Source of the DNA: Synechococcus sp. CS-1325
Lineage (GTDB): Bacteria > Cyanobacteriota > Cyanobacteriia > PCC-6307 > Cyanobiaceae
Direction: 5' to 3'
Assembly: GCA_025128135.1 (NCBI GenBank)
Contig: JAHLYW010000031.1
Location: 1 to 64,000, forward strand
Length of the DNA: 64,000 nucleotides
Part shown: positions 32,039-41,133 of the stretch, piece after piece
Layout: every line of letters starts with the position of its first letter
Position numbering within the stretch: the first letter of the stretch is position 1
Translations under genes and position numbers: made by a program
Notes under the pieces: generated by a model
What the model was told of the DNA's origin: nothing
Databases searched by the model: none
The model's input: the letters and a program-made list of their open reading frames with translations, nothing else

Positions 32039-32302
32039 ATGGAGCGTCGCGCCTGTCGTCATTGGTTCTCCATTCTCATCAGCCTGCTCGGGTCTGGAGC
32101 CATTCTGGCCACAGGCCCCGGGGCCCAGGCCCAGGAGGTGATCCCCAAACTTCAGGCCCTCTGCCCCCTGGGCTATGTGGACACCTTCAACGGCAAGTGC
32201 AGCACCCTCGGCGTCGTCAGCTACACCGTGGCACCGACCAACGGTGAAGCCTGCCAGTCGGGCTGGATGAACATCGGCGGTGGCTATTGCCGCCGCAAGT
32301 AA
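32039..32302 (+). CDS. small secreted cysteine-containing protein
   Basis: This 87-residue protein has a signal peptide with a basic start (MERRACRHW), a hydrophobic core and an A-Q-A-Q cleavage region. The mature part of about 55 residues has four cysteines in two similar contexts, C-P-L-G-Y-V-D-T-F-N-G-K-C and C-Q-S-G-W-M-N-I-G-G-G-Y-C, that is C-x11-C twice, suggesting a duplicated disulfide loop. The family is unknown to me. Its stop is only 10 bases from the stop of the convergent LuxR-type gene. Confidence 0.6.
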   Translation: MERRACRHWFSILISLLGSGAILATGPGAQAQEVIPKLQALCPLGYVDTFNGKCSTLGVVSYTVAPTNGEACQSGWMNIGGGYCRRK

Positions 32303-32312
32303 TCGGGCCTGC

Positions 32313-33023
32313 TCAACCGGGTGGATCCCAGCTCACCAGTCCAAGCCGCAGGGCAATCAGGCCCGCATCCAGCCGCGTGCGGGCCTTGAGCTTGCTCAGC
32401 ACGGCCTTGATATGGCTTCGCACCGTTTCCACGGAAATGTGGAAACGCTGGGCGATTTCATGGGTTTCACAACCCTGCAGCATCGCTTCGACCACCTGCA
32501 GTTGCCTGGGCGTCAGCCGTTCCGGCTCCCCATCGCCCAGGCCACGGCTGCTGCGCTGCAGCAGGGCGGCCACGGCCGTATCCATGAACACCCCGCCCGT
32601 GCCGAGCACGGCCTTGATCGCTGCAACCAGGGTCCCGAGACCGACGCGACGCTCCAGGCAGATGCCGTCACAGTTGGATTCAAGGGCCGCCAGCAGAACG
32701 TCAGGGGTGTCCCGCTCAAGCAGCAGCAGGCAGGCCAGGCGGGGATAGAGCCGTTTGGCCTCCCGGACGAACTGGCAGCCGCTGCCGGCCTCCAGGGGAT
32801 GGGTCACGAACAGCAGATCGGGGAGCCGCCTGCTGAGCAGGGCCAGCCCTTCTGTCTGGCAGGTGGCAGCTCCGATCCACTGGGCTGGCTCGCCGACGGA
32901 ATGGGTGATCAGGGTGATCAGCAGCCGGCGGCCACTGACGATCATCAGGGTTCGCCCCCGGAGCAGCTCGATCGCCTCATCTCTGGCCTGGCCACCGGGC
33001 CCCAGCAGTGGGGTCATGTCCAT
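32313..33023 (-). CDS. LuxR-type response regulator-like protein with degenerate receiver
   Basis: This transcription factor of 236 residues has a CheY-like N-terminal domain (about 20-140) and a LuxR/NarL helix-turn-helix (about 165-230: LTPRQLQVVEAMLQG...ISVETVRSHIKAVLSKL). The phosphoacceptor position is threonine (DLLFVTHPLEAG, T74) rather than aspartate. The acidic pair after the first strand reads S-G, and the usual lysine after strand 5 is arginine. It therefore probably works without canonical phosphorylation. No histidine kinase gene lies beside it. A large hairpin lies between its start and the DUF2721 gene upstream. Its target genes are unknown. Confidence 0.85.
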   Translation of the reverse strand: MDMTPLLGPGGQARDEAIELLRGRTLMIVSGRRLLITLITHSVGEPAQWIGAATCQTEGLALLSRRLPDLLFVTHPLEAGSGCQFVREAKRLYPRLACLLLLERDTPDVLLAALESNCDGICLERRVGLGTLVAAIKAVLGTGGVFMDTAVAALLQRSSRGLGDGEPERLTPRQLQVVEAMLQGCETHEIAQRFHISVETVRSHIKAVLSKLKARTRLDAGLIALRLGLVSWDPPG

Positions 33024-33060
33024 GGACCAGGCCCTGAGGCATTCACGTTGATGCGATCAG

Positions 33061-33112
33061 CCCGGATGACAAGACCATATCAGGAGATCCTGACATGGTC
33101 TTGTCATCCGGG
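33061..33112. repeat. long near-perfect inverted repeat (24-bp arms, 4-base loop)
   Basis: The left arm at 33061-33084 and the right arm at 33089-33112 pair at 23 of 24 positions (one A/G difference near the loop), with AGAT as the loop. The structure lies in the 161-base gap between the start of the LuxR-type gene and the stop of the DUF2721 gene, both leftward. No T-run follows on either strand, so it is not a textbook terminator. It could be a terminator variant, a regulator site, an RNA-processing hairpin or a mobile palindromic element. Confidence 0.8.
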
Positions 33113-33184
33113 CGAATCCTGGCGATCCCCTGCCGATCCCCGCGGCTGGTTGATCGGGACTGGGTCAGCACAAGCGGCGTTGGA

Positions 33185-33631
33185 TCAGTAGTAGCGCCGT
33201 GGGTTCTGGGAGATCGCCAGTTGCACCTCCACCAGGAAGAGCAGCAGGGCCAGGATCAGCGAGGCCATCGCCAGCACGAAGACCGGCACCACGATCGCGG
33301 CCAGATCAACGGCCGCAACGGCACTGATGAACAGCACCGCCACCACACCGGAAACCAGCAGGGCCGTGAACGTGGCGCAGAGGATGGCCCGATTGATCAG
33401 AAACAGGCGACGGCGTTGCACGGTCAGCACCGCCTTCAACTGCTTCGCCTGGGCGATGTTGCCCTTCTCCATCGCCTCCTGCAGAACGCGGGTGCGATCG
33501 ATGATCCGACTCAGACGAGCCGTGAAGGTGCCCAGCAGGCCGCCGATGCCGGTGAGCAGGAACACCGGAGCAACGGACAGTTGAATCGCCCGGGACAGGC
33601 CGGCCACCGCTGTCGCATCAGTCAGGCTCAT
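33185..33631 (-). CDS. DUF2721 family membrane protein
   Basis: The product has 148 residues and three hydrophobic helices, near 10-35 (AIQLSVAPVFLLTGIGGLLGTF), 80-105 (ILCATFTALLVSGVVAVLFI) and 110-140. Between the first two lies a basic helical stretch R-L-S-R-I-I-D-R-T-R-V-L, which is the DUF2721 hallmark. Function is unknown for the family. The ATG at 33631 gives the standard family length; the frame remains open upstream through the divergent peptidase region without family character. Confidence 0.82.
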   Translation of the reverse strand: MSLTDATAVAGLSRAIQLSVAPVFLLTGIGGLLGTFTARLSRIIDRTRVLQEAMEKGNIAQAKQLKAVLTVQRRRLFLINRAILCATFTALLVSGVVAVLFISAVAAVDLAAIVVPVFVLAMASLILALLLFLVEVQLAISQNPRRYY

Positions 33632-33693
33632 CGGCCCCTTGGCATGGCGGATCGTTTCAATGGTTGCAGCATCGGTCCAGGAGCAGCAACGGG

Positions 33694-35265
33694 ATGACGA
33701 ATCAGGCGAGGCAGAGGCTGGCAGCCCATGTCCGGGAGACCCGGCTGCTCGGCAGTATCCATGGAACGCTCTACTGGGATCAGAACACGCTGATGCCCAG
33801 CGCCGGAGCCGCCTGGCGGGGTGAGCAGCTGGCCCTGCTGGCCCGCCAGCTGCACGAGCGCCAGAGCAGCGCCGCCTACGCCGACATCCTGGCCGCCGCC
33901 GAAGCCGAGCTCGGAGCCAGACCAGCCACCGACCCCTGGCGACAGAACCTGGCCCTGCTGCGCCGGGACCTCGAGCGACAACGGCTGCTGGACCCTGCTC
34001 TGGTGGCAGCACTTTCCCTGGCCAGGACGAGGGGTTACGCCCTCTGGCAGGAGGCCCGCAGCCAGGCCGACCATGCCCGCTTCGCCCCGGCCCTGGCCGA
34101 GCTGATCGCCCTGCGCCAGGAACAGGCCCGTCAGCTGGCCCCGGTCGAGCGCGATGCCGAGGGCCGGCCGCGCAGTTGCTGGGAAATCCTCGCCCAGCCC
34201 TTCGAGCCGGGGATCAGCAAGGCAAGGCTGGCAACTCTGTTCAAGCCCCTGGGCCAACGACTGCCCCCGCTGATCGAGCGCCATGGCCGACAGGTGTCGG
34301 CCGGGATCGATCCGCACCAGGCGGTGCTGTCAGACACGGCGCAGGAGCGGCTCTGCCAGCAGCTTCTCCAGGAGTGGGGCTTCGACCCCAGCCAAGCGGT
34401 GCTGGCCCGCTCTCCGCACCCCTTCTCCACCACCCTCGGTCCGGCCGATTTCCGCATCACCAGCCGGATCGTGCCTGGCCAGCCGTTCTCCGCCTTTCTC
34501 GCCACCGCCCACGAATGGGGCCACTCCCTCTACGAACAGGGACTGCCCCGCCACGACCAGCAGTGGTTCGCCTGGCCGCTGGGCGATGCCACCTCGATGG
34601 GGGTGCACGAGAGCCAGAGTCTGTTCTGGGAGTGCCGGGTGGGACGCGGTGAAGCCTTTGCGCGGCGCTGGCAGCCGCGATTCCGTCAGGCGATCGAGCG
34701 GCAGACGGCCCGGAATGCCGGCCAGGCCGGCGCCCAGTGGCAGGACCCTGCCGCCTTCTGGCGCGAGCTCAACCCCCGACGACCAGGGCTGATCCGGGTC
34801 GAATCCGACGAACTCAGCTACTGCCTCCACATCCTGTTGCGCTACGAGCTGGAACTGGCGCTGCTGGAGGGTGGCCTGTCGGTGCAGGAGCTGCCAGCCG
34901 AATGGAACCGCCGCATGCTGGCGCTGCTCGGCATCGAGCCCGGCAACGACGCCGAAGGTTGTCTCCAGGACGTCCACTGGAGCGAGGGCCTGTTCGGCTA
35001 CTTCCCTTCCTATGCGCTCGGCCACCTGATCTCGGCCCAGCTGGCGGAAGCGATGGAGCGGGAGATCGGCCCGATCGAAGCGCGGCTGACGGCAGGGGAC
35101 GACCGGGCCCTGCTGGACTGGCTGCGTCTGCACGTGCATCCGCTCGGCCGCAGTGTCACCGGCGAGGAACTGGTGCTGCGGGTGAGTGGGGCCCGGCTCG
35201 ACTCCAGCGCCTTCCTCACCTACCTGGAAGCAAAGCTGGAGAAGCTCTCGAGTGGGCATCCGTAG
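33694..35265 (+). CDS. M32 family carboxypeptidase (Taq-like)
   Basis: This metal-dependent carboxypeptidase of 523 residues is almost entirely helical, as in Thermus carboxypeptidase Taq. The HExxH motif is H273-E-W-G-H277 (TAHEWGHSLYEQG), and the family segment VHESQSLFWEC follows about 30 residues later with the third ligand glutamate. The opening H-G-T-L-Y-W-D-Q-N-T-L-M-P is also typical. I chose the ATG at 33694 because AGGAG lies a suitable distance upstream; an ATG ten codons earlier is possible. The gene diverges from the DUF2721 gene and is followed closely by ppa. Confidence 0.92.
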   Translation: MTNQARQRLAAHVRETRLLGSIHGTLYWDQNTLMPSAGAAWRGEQLALLARQLHERQSSAAYADILAAAEAELGARPATDPWRQNLALLRRDLERQRLLDPALVAALSLARTRGYALWQEARSQADHARFAPALAELIALRQEQARQLAPVERDAEGRPRSCWEILAQPFEPGISKARLATLFKPLGQRLPPLIERHGRQVSAGIDPHQAVLSDTAQERLCQQLLQEWGFDPSQAVLARSPHPFSTTLGPADFRITSRIVPGQPFSAFLATAHEWGHSLYEQGLPRHDQQWFAWPLGDATSMGVHESQSLFWECRVGRGEAFARRWQPRFRQAIERQTARNAGQAGAQWQDPAAFWRELNPRRPGLIRVESDELSYCLHILLRYELELALLEGGLSVQELPAEWNRRMLALLGIEPGNDAEGCLQDVHWSEGLFGYFPSYALGHLISAQLAEAMEREIGPIEARLTAGDDRALLDWLRLHVHPLGRSVTGEELVLRVSGARLDSSAFLTYLEAKLEKLSSGHP

Positions 35266-35299
35266 GATCACGGCCGCCCGTCCTTCCTCTGCTCTCGCC

Positions 35300-35887
35300 A
35301 TGGCGAACATCGACCATGCCCCCAGCCGCACGATGCTCAACCTGCTGCATGTGCTGCCGGCTTTCGCCGATGAAGCCGAGCTGCGGCTGAACGCGATCAT
35401 CGAGGTGAATTCGATGACGATCAACAAGTACGAACTGATCACCGAATCGGGCCAGCTCAAGCTCGATCGGGTCGGGTACTCCTCCCTGGCCTATCCATTC
35501 GCCTACGGCTGCATCCCCCGCACCTGGGACGAAGACGGCGATCCGCTCGACATCGAAATCGTCCATGTCACTGAACCGCTGGTGGCGGGCAGCCTGGTTG
35601 AGGCGCGGATCATCGGGATCATGACCTTTGACGATGGCGGCGAGGTGGACGACAAGGTGATCGCCGTGCTGGCCGACGACAAACGGGTGGAGCACATCAC
35701 CAGCTACGAGCAGCTCGGCGCGCAATGGCTGAAGGAAACCCAGTACTACTGGGAGCACTACAAGGACCTCAAGAAGCCCGGCACCTGCCACGTCAACGGC
35801 TTCTTCGGAACCGAGGAGGCGGTGAGGATCGTCAAGGCTTGCGAAGCGCGCTACAACAGCGAGATTGATCCCAAGCTCGTCAACTGA
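35300..35887 (+). CDS. ppa: inorganic diphosphatase
   Basis: Soluble family I pyrophosphatase hydrolyses pyrophosphate released by biosynthesis. The 195-residue product carries the signature E-D-G-D-P-L-D-I near residues 78-85, the INKYEL segment binding phosphate, and downstream D-D-K and H-Y-K-D-L-K residues of the active site. It starts at an ATG 34 bases after the M32 peptidase gene. The frame is open further upstream within the peptidase gene but without family character. The L,D-transpeptidase gene follows after 17 bases. Confidence 0.96.
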   Translation: MANIDHAPSRTMLNLLHVLPAFADEAELRLNAIIEVNSMTINKYELITESGQLKLDRVGYSSLAYPFAYGCIPRTWDEDGDPLDIEIVHVTEPLVAGSLVEARIIGIMTFDDGGEVDDKVIAVLADDKRVEHITSYEQLGAQWLKETQYYWEHYKDLKKPGTCHVNGFFGTEEAVRIVKACEARYNSEIDPKLVN

Positions 35888-35904
35888 CGCCCCCGTACAC
35901 CTCC

Positions 35905-36486
35905 ATGGCGATGAAGCATCTCTCTCCCCAGCGGCTGGCCCGTCTCCTCCCCGCCCTCGCTGTGCTGGCGCTTGGCACCGCCGCCCTGCCTGGGCGGACC
36001 TGGCAGAGTGCAACGCTCGTGACGCCTGCCCCGGTCCCCGCCGCTGTCACCCCGGCGAACCCCAGCACCGCCGCCGTCACCAGCACCAGGGAAATCGTGC
36101 TGGAACTCGGCAAGCGCACGATCAGCCTGCTGGACAACGGCAAGGTGATCGGCAGCTGGCCGGTGGCGATCGGAGATCCCTCCACCCCCACCCCCACGGG
36201 CAGCTTCAAGGTGCGCAACAAGGTGGTCAATCCCCAGTACCAGAGCACGGTCTCCGGCAAGGTCAACCCCACCCGAGGGGCCCAGGGTCCCCTCGGTGAC
36301 CGCTGGATCGGGTTCCACACCACCACCAAGGATCAGTACGGCATCCACGGCACCCCCACCGCCTGGGAGTGGACGGTCAAGGGTCGTGAGGCCGTTTCGC
36401 GCGGCTGCGTGCGGATGCTCACCCCCCATGTCCGGGCGCTGTTCGATCAGGTGGAGGTGGGGACTCCCGTCGTGGTCAAGCGCTGA
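35905..36486 (+). CDS. L,D-transpeptidase (YkuD domain)
   Basis: This is a predicted envelope enzyme that forms 3-3 peptidoglycan cross-links or attaches proteins. The 193-residue product has an N-terminal signal or anchor (RLLPALAVLALGTAALP), a short Ala/Pro/Thr-rich linker, and a YkuD domain with the catalytic HGT (H148) and S-R-G-C-V-R-M (C168) motifs. The nearby PTPTGSFKV is also typical. It starts at ATG, with a second ATG two codons later. Its last 11 bases overlap the 3' end of the convergent ClC gene. Confidence 0.92.
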   Translation: MAMKHLSPQRLARLLPALAVLALGTAALPGRTWQSATLVTPAPVPAAVTPANPSTAAVTSTREIVLELGKRTISLLDNGKVIGSWPVAIGDPSTPTPTGSFKVRNKVVNPQYQSTVSGKVNPTRGAQGPLGDRWIGFHTTTKDQYGIHGTPTAWEWTVKGREAVSRGCVRMLTPHVRALFDQVEVGTPVVVKR

Positions 36487-38452
36487 GCTGCCGGGCCAGG
36501 GCCAGGGCCAGGCCGTCACGGCTGGCCAGTCCGCGCAGGGCCGCAATCGGCAGGCCATCGGCAGGCAGGCCGTGGGGAAGATATCCTCCAACCCCTTCCT
36601 CCACGGCGAACACAGGAACCTGGCGCAGGCCATTGGGAGTGAGTTGATCCTCAAGCCTGTCAAGCCTTGCCGTCAGGGGCAGCCAGACCAGATCGCTGCG
36701 GCGGCAATCGTTCACCCTCACGGCTTCCTGTCGTTCGATTCCAGCGCTGAGGCCCCGCTGCAGATCCTGCAGGGTGACCAGTGCCACAGCCCGGTCCGCC
36801 TCGACGGCGATCAGACAGTGGCCATGGACCTCGGTCAGTCGGGCCACCGCCGCCGCCGCCGGTGTGGCGGCCGGCAACACGAGGGGGACATCCGTCCCGA
36901 AAGCCTCCGACACCGGCAGGGCGGCCAGTTGAAGCCTGCGTTTCTCCTCCAGCGGGTCGGCGCCCAGCAGGCCACGGTCCTGGAAGCCCTGCCAGCGCTC
37001 GACCAGCAAGGCGCTCAGGCCGGTGGCGGCCATCAGGGGAAGCACGATGCGGATGTCATGGGTGAGCTCGAACAGCAGAAGCAGTGCGGTGAGCGGGGCC
37101 CGGGCGCTGCCGGCCAGCACCGCCGCCATCCCGACCATCGCGTAGGCGGGGGGTTCGGCCACGGGCAGATGCAGCCCACCCTCCCCCAGCAACTGGCCAT
37201 AGCAGTTGCCCAGCACCGCCCCGAGAAACAGCGAGGGCGCGAATCCACCACCCACGAACCCGGTGGCATTGCTGAGCCCTGTGGCCAGCAGCTTCACGAC
37301 CAGGAGGGCCAGCAGAGTGCCCAGAGCGATGCCCCCCTCATTGCCGAGCAGCGCTTCGATCGTGTCGTAGCCGACCCCGAGCACCTCGGGAAAGCCCAGG
37401 GCCAACACCCCGACCCCGAGCCCGCCGAGGGCGTTGAGCAGCCAGGGGGCGAGCCGGCCCATCTGGCGCTGCACCGGTCCGCTGCGCCCGGCCGCCAGCA
37501 GGGTCACCAGTGCCCAGGAGATCAGGCTCGCCACCACGCCAAGCCCGAGGTAGAGCGGTAACTCCAGCGGTGAGCGAACGTCATAGGCGGGCAGCCTGAA
37601 AATCGGTTCATCACCCAGGCAGAGCTGGGTGACCAGGGCCGAGCTGACCGCGGCCACCAGCACTCCCCGCAGGCTGGGGCGGCCGGGGATCGTGCTGTAG
37701 GCCCCTTCGAAGGCGAAGAACACGCCGGCGATCGGTGCCCGGAATCCGGCCGCCAGACCGGCCGCCACCCCCGCAGCCACCAGCGCCTTCTGGGACTCCG
37801 GCGAAAGCGAGCCGCGCTGGCCGACCCAGAGCCCGATGTTGCCGCCGCCTTCCACGCTCGGTCCCTCCGGTCCGAGCGATGCGCCACTGCCCAGACTGAG
37901 TGCGGCAGCCACCAGCCGCAGCAGCGGCAGCTTCGGTGCGGCCCGCACCATGCCATCGGCCATCGCCATCAGGCTGGGCAGCCCGGGGCCGAGATCCCTG
38001 GCGAGCTGGCGCAGCAGGCCAACCAGCAGCCCGCCCAGCATCGGCACCACCAGCACCGGCCAGGAGGAGAGCCAATTCACGGCGATGGTGGCTGCGGGCA
38101 GGGGTTCCGGGGGCGCCGGCGGTGGTGGCAGGAAACCGATTCCGCCCAGGCCGAGCTGCAGCAGGGCCTTGAGAGGTGTGCTGGATTCGGGCTCGGCGGG
38201 ATTGAAGATCTCCACCGGGGTTTCGGGAGATCCCACCGTGCCCAGCACGCCCATCACCGTCTCCACCACGGTGCCGAACAGGAACTGGTTGATGTACCCG
38301 AGCAGGAAGTGGAAACCGACCACCGCCAGGCCGGTCAGCACCCCGACGAGGGCAGCCCAGGCGAGCAGGTTCCACTGAAAGGGAATCGCGCGGGGCTCGC
38401 TCTCCTGCTCAGCCACCGGAGGCGATGGAACCAGCTCAGTGCTCGCGGCCAA
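36476..38452 (-). CDS. ClC family chloride channel/transporter with CBS domains
   Basis: This is an anion transport protein of about 658 residues. It has roughly ten membrane helices and the selectivity motifs [11 protein letters not shown] (external gating glutamate codon at 37865-37867) and [11 protein letters not shown]. Two CBS-type regulatory regions lie near the C-terminus. In the helix aligning with the E. coli internal proton glutamate E203 the sequence reads F-E-G, so that position is glycine (37703-37705). This argues against classical proton exchange but does not prove channel behaviour. The start is uncertain: a TTG at 38452 overlaps the hemC stop region by 17 bases and is preferred over a start deeper inside hemC. 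Confidence 0.88.
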   Translation of the reverse strand: MAASTELVPSPPVAEQESEPRAIPFQWNLLAWAALVGVLTGLAVVGFHFLLGYINQFLFGTVVETVMGVLGTVGSPETPVEIFNPAEPESSTPLKALLQLGLGGIGFLPPPPAPPEPLPAATIAVNWLSSWPVLVVPMLGGLLVGLLRQLARDLGPGLPSLMAMADGMVRAAPKLPLLRLVAAALSLGSGASLGPEGPSVEGGGNIGLWVGQRGSLSPESQKALVAAGVAAGLAAGFRAPIAGVFFAFEGAYSTIPGRPSLRGVLVAAVSSALVTQLCLGDEPIFRLPAYDVRSPLELPLYLGLGVVASLISWALVTLLAAGRSGPVQRQMGRLAPWLLNALGGLGVGVLALGFPEVLGVGYDTIEALLGNEGGIALGTLLALLVVKLLATGLSNATGFVGGGFAPSLFLGAVLGNCYGQLLGEGGLHLPVAEPPAYAMVGMAAVLAGSARAPLTALLLLFELTHDIRIVLPLMAATGLSALLVERWQGFQDRGLLGADPLEEKRRLQLAALPVSEAFGTDVPLVLPAATPAAAAVARLTEVHGHCLIAVEADRAVALVTLQDLQRGLSAGIERQEAVRVNDCRRSDLVWLPLTARLDRLEDQLTPNGLRQVPVFAVEEGVGGYLPHGLPADGLPIAALRGLASRDGLALALARQLSA

Positions 38453-39389
38453 CGGTTGCAAAGATCTCCTCCAGAATTTCTCCGGCGCCCTGGGCCCGGA
38501 GGCGCTCAGCGAGGGCGATGCCGACCGCTTCCGGATTGCTCTGATCGCCACTCACCTCATCACGGATCAGACGCTGGCCATCCAGGCTGGCGACCATGCC
38601 GGTGAGCACGAGGGCCTCGGCCTCAAAGCGGGTGTTCACGCCGATCGGAACCTGGCAGCCTCCCTCCAGTTGGCGGAGGAAGGCTCGCTCGGCCAGGCAG
38701 CGGCGGGATGAGGGAGTGTGCTCAAGGGCCTTCAGCTGGCCGATCACCTGTTCGTCACCACTGCGGCACTCGATGCCGAGGGCACCCTGCCCGACGGCAT
38801 GAAGCGAGATCTCCGGGGCGATCCGCTCGTGGATCCGTCCCGACAGCCCGAGCCGCCCCAGTCCCGCTGCCGCCAGGATCAGGCAGTCATAAGCACCGGC
38901 ATCGAGCTTTTCCAGCCGGGTGATCACGTTGCCGCGCACATCCTTGAACACCAGATGGGGGTAATGGTGGCGAAGCTGGGCCAGGCGCCGCAGGGAGCTG
39001 CTGCCCACCACGCTGCCCTCGGGCAGGGTGGCCAGGGATTTGTCGGCATGCCTGGCGTGCACCACAAGGGCATCGGCCGGGTCTTCCCGTTCGGTGATGC
39101 AGCCCAGCACCAGGCCATCGGGAAGATTGGTGGGCAGATCCTTGAGGCTGTGCACGGCGATATCGGCCCGGTCCAGGAGCATCTGGGCCTCCAGTTCCTT
39201 GGTGAACAGGCCCTTGTCGCCGATCTTCGCCAGGGCCACATCGAGAATCTTGTCCCCCTGGGTGGCCATCGCCTCGATGCTGATCTCCAGCCCCGGATGG
39301 GCCAGAGCCAGTTCATCACGCACCCAGTGGGTCTGCACCATCGCCAGCTGACTGCGGCGGGAGGCGATGCGCAGGGTGGAGCCAGCCAT
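38436..39389 (-). CDS. hemC: porphobilinogen deaminase (hydroxymethylbilane synthase)
   Basis: HemC polymerises four porphobilinogens into hydroxymethylbilane for haem, chlorophyll, bilin and corrin synthesis. The 317-residue product has the opening [15 protein letters not shown], the conserved H-S-L-K-D-L-P-T, the L-R-R-L-A-Q-L-R-H substrate-binding arginines, and the cofactor-attachment cysteine in G-G-C-Q-V-P-I-G near residue 240. The ATG at 39389 fits the family; another in-frame start lies five codons earlier. The 3' end overlaps the likely ClC start. Confidence 0.96.
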   Translation of the reverse strand: MAGSTLRIASRRSQLAMVQTHWVRDELALAHPGLEISIEAMATQGDKILDVALAKIGDKGLFTKELEAQMLLDRADIAVHSLKDLPTNLPDGLVLGCITEREDPADALVVHARHADKSLATLPEGSVVGSSSLRRLAQLRHHYPHLVFKDVRGNVITRLEKLDAGAYDCLILAAAGLGRLGLSGRIHERIAPEISLHAVGQGALGIECRSGDEQVIGQLKALEHTPSSRRCLAERAFLRQLEGGCQVPIGVNTRFEAEALVLTGMVASLDGQRLIRDEVSGDQSNPEAVGIALAERLRAQGAGEILEEIFATVGREH

Positions 39390-39483
39390 CAACTCAATCC
39401 TCAAACCGGCCAGTGGCCGTCCTACAGCCGCTCAGCCTAAGGACCAGCCGTCCACCACTCGCCCTGACCGGGAAAGATCGTGA

Positions 39484-39897
39484 TCAGCCAAAGAAATCCA
39501 GGGGGAACGGTCCCCATGTGCCTTCGGCGTCCGGATCCGAACCGTGATGGCCGGTGATCAGCAGCCCGTGGCCCAGACCGGTTTCAGGTCGGAGCCTGAA
39601 CAGACCGGTGCTCTGGTTGCCCTTGAGGAACACCGGACCCGCCGCCGCCGGGAGGGCGTCTGCCTCTGCGACCAGGGCCTGCCAGCCCAGGGCCCGCTCA
39701 CAGCTGCGCAGAGCCGCGACGGCGGCCGCTCCGGATGGAGCCATCACCCCGACCGTGAACCACTCACAGCCCGCGACCGTGGCCAGCAGCTCCCGCAGGA
39801 TCCGCTCCTGTTGCCGGTCATCGATGGACGGGGCGGTGCGCAGGCCGCAGAGGTCGGCGAGGGAGGCCAGCTCAGGAAGATCCGTGGGTGGGTTCAT
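39484..39897 (-). CDS. DUF1824 family protein
   Basis: The product has 137 residues, soluble and without a signal peptide. The alternating helical N-terminal half (LADLCGLRTAPSIDDRQQERILRELL) and C-terminal strands ending in G-H-H-G-S-D-P-D-A-E-G-T-W-G-P-F-P-L-D-F-F agree with DUF1824, a family found mainly in cyanobacteria and of unknown function. The ATG at 39897 is preferred over an upstream in-frame ATG eight codons away. It lies 94 bases downstream of hemC's start region, in the same orientation. Confidence 0.75.
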   Translation of the reverse strand: MNPPTDLPELASLADLCGLRTAPSIDDRQQERILRELLATVAGCEWFTVGVMAPSGAAAVAALRSCERALGWQALVAEADALPAAAGPVFLKGNQSTGLFRLRPETGLGHGLLITGHHGSDPDAEGTWGPFPLDFFG

Positions 39898-39970
39898 GGG
39901 GTCAGCGGGACGTCCGGCCACTCTGCCCCTCCAGGTCCTGGCTTGGGGCGAGCAGCCAGCCAGCCGTCAG

Positions 39971-41107
39971 CTAGGGACTGTTCCAGACAAATCGCGACGT
40001 GGCGGCATAGTTCCAGACGAACACCACGGCGATGCCGGCGATCTGCGCGAAGAAGGTGTCATTGGAAATCTGGTTGTAAAACAGACTCGCCAGTCCAACG
40101 TTGGCCAGCATCGGCAGGGAGGCCACCGCCAGAAACTTGACCAGACCCGCCAGCAACGGCATGCCCTGGAGCCGGCGATGGCGAAAGGTGAGACTGTTGT
40201 TGATCAGATAGTTGGAGATTGCCGAAACAAGCACGGCAACCGGCAAGGCCAGCTCGAAGGAAAGGCCGATCAGCATCAACAGCTTGGAGGCCAGCAGCTG
40301 GAGGCCGACTCCGCTCAGGCCCACCAGGGCGAAGCTCACCGCGCGGCGCGGCACCAGCCTCAACAGCAGGGTGTGCAGGATCGAAACACCGAAGTCCCAG
40401 AGCACTGCCTGATCCAGCTTTGAGCTTCCGTGGCTGCGGCTCTGAAAGTGGAGCGGGATCTCAGCCACCTTCAACTGGCCCCGGCTGAGGGCCAGCAGTT
40501 CATAGAGAAACTTGAACCCCTGAACATCCACCTGCCGCACCCAGGGCATGCAGCGATCCAGGTTCATCGCCATGAAGCCACTCATGTAATCGGTGAGCTG
40601 CCGGTAGCGGGGCAGGCTGAACCGCGCCAGCCGGTTGGCCAGGATCGATTGATCCTGGCGTGAGTCCGACAGGCCCAGGATCGAAGCTTCAGGGTGAAAC
40701 CGGCTGCCGATCACCAGATCACTGCCCTGGGTCAGCAGGGCCTCCAGCGCCAAGCCCACCGCAATCGGTTGATGCTGACCATCACAGTCCATCACCACGG
40801 CAAGATCACCGGTGGCATCGAGCAGACCTTCCTTGATGGCGCTGGAGAGACCGGAGCGGCCGACCCGTCGGATCAGGCGGATCTCCGGTTGCTGGTGGGC
40901 GAGTTTCCTCACCTGCTCGGCCGTGCCGTCAGCGGAGTCGTCGTCGACCACGATCAGCTCAATCGACCACCGATCCCTCAGCAACAGCAACTGCTGCAGG
41001 ATCACGGTGATCGTGGCGCATTCGTTGAAGGTGGGAAGAATGATCGACACCCGAGGTGCCGATGCTGGCGGATGCCCTGCCTGGGAGGTGCGGGGAAGAG
41101 AGACCAA
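39971..41107 (-). CDS. family 2 glycosyltransferase with C-terminal GtrA domain
   Basis: This is a membrane-bound polyprenyl-phosphate glycosyltransferase of the dolichol-phosphate-mannose-synthase type, 378 residues. The GT-A domain (about 18-235) has SIILPTFNE, the V-D-D-D-S-A-D-G-T nucleotide site and the M-D-C-D-G-Q-H metal site. The C-terminal region (about 250-378) has four hydrophobic helices with the GtrA pattern (FALVGLSGVG, N-Y-L-I-N-N-S-L-T-F). It probably makes or flips lipid-linked sugars for envelope polysaccharide. Neither sugar nor lipid is identifiable. The start is a TTG at 41107, 26 bases after the rpoD stop, so co-transcription with rpoD is possible. Confidence 0.88.
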   Translation of the reverse strand: MVSLPRTSQAGHPPASAPRVSIILPTFNECATITVILQQLLLLRDRWSIELIVVDDDSADGTAEQVRKLAHQQPEIRLIRRVGRSGLSSAIKEGLLDATGDLAVVMDCDGQHQPIAVGLALEALLTQGSDLVIGSRFHPEASILGLSDSRQDQSILANRLARFSLPRYRQLTDYMSGFMAMNLDRCMPWVRQVDVQGFKFLYELLALSRGQLKVAEIPLHFQSRSHGSSKLDQAVLWDFGVSILHTLLLRLVPRRAVSFALVGLSGVGLQLLASKLLMLIGLSFELALPVAVLVSAISNYLINNSLTFRHRRLQGMPLLAGLVKFLAVASLPMLANVGLASLFYNQISNDTFFAQIAGIAVVFVWNYAATSRFVWNSP

Positions 41108-41133
41108 TCCGCTGGGTTCGAAGCTGCGGAAGG

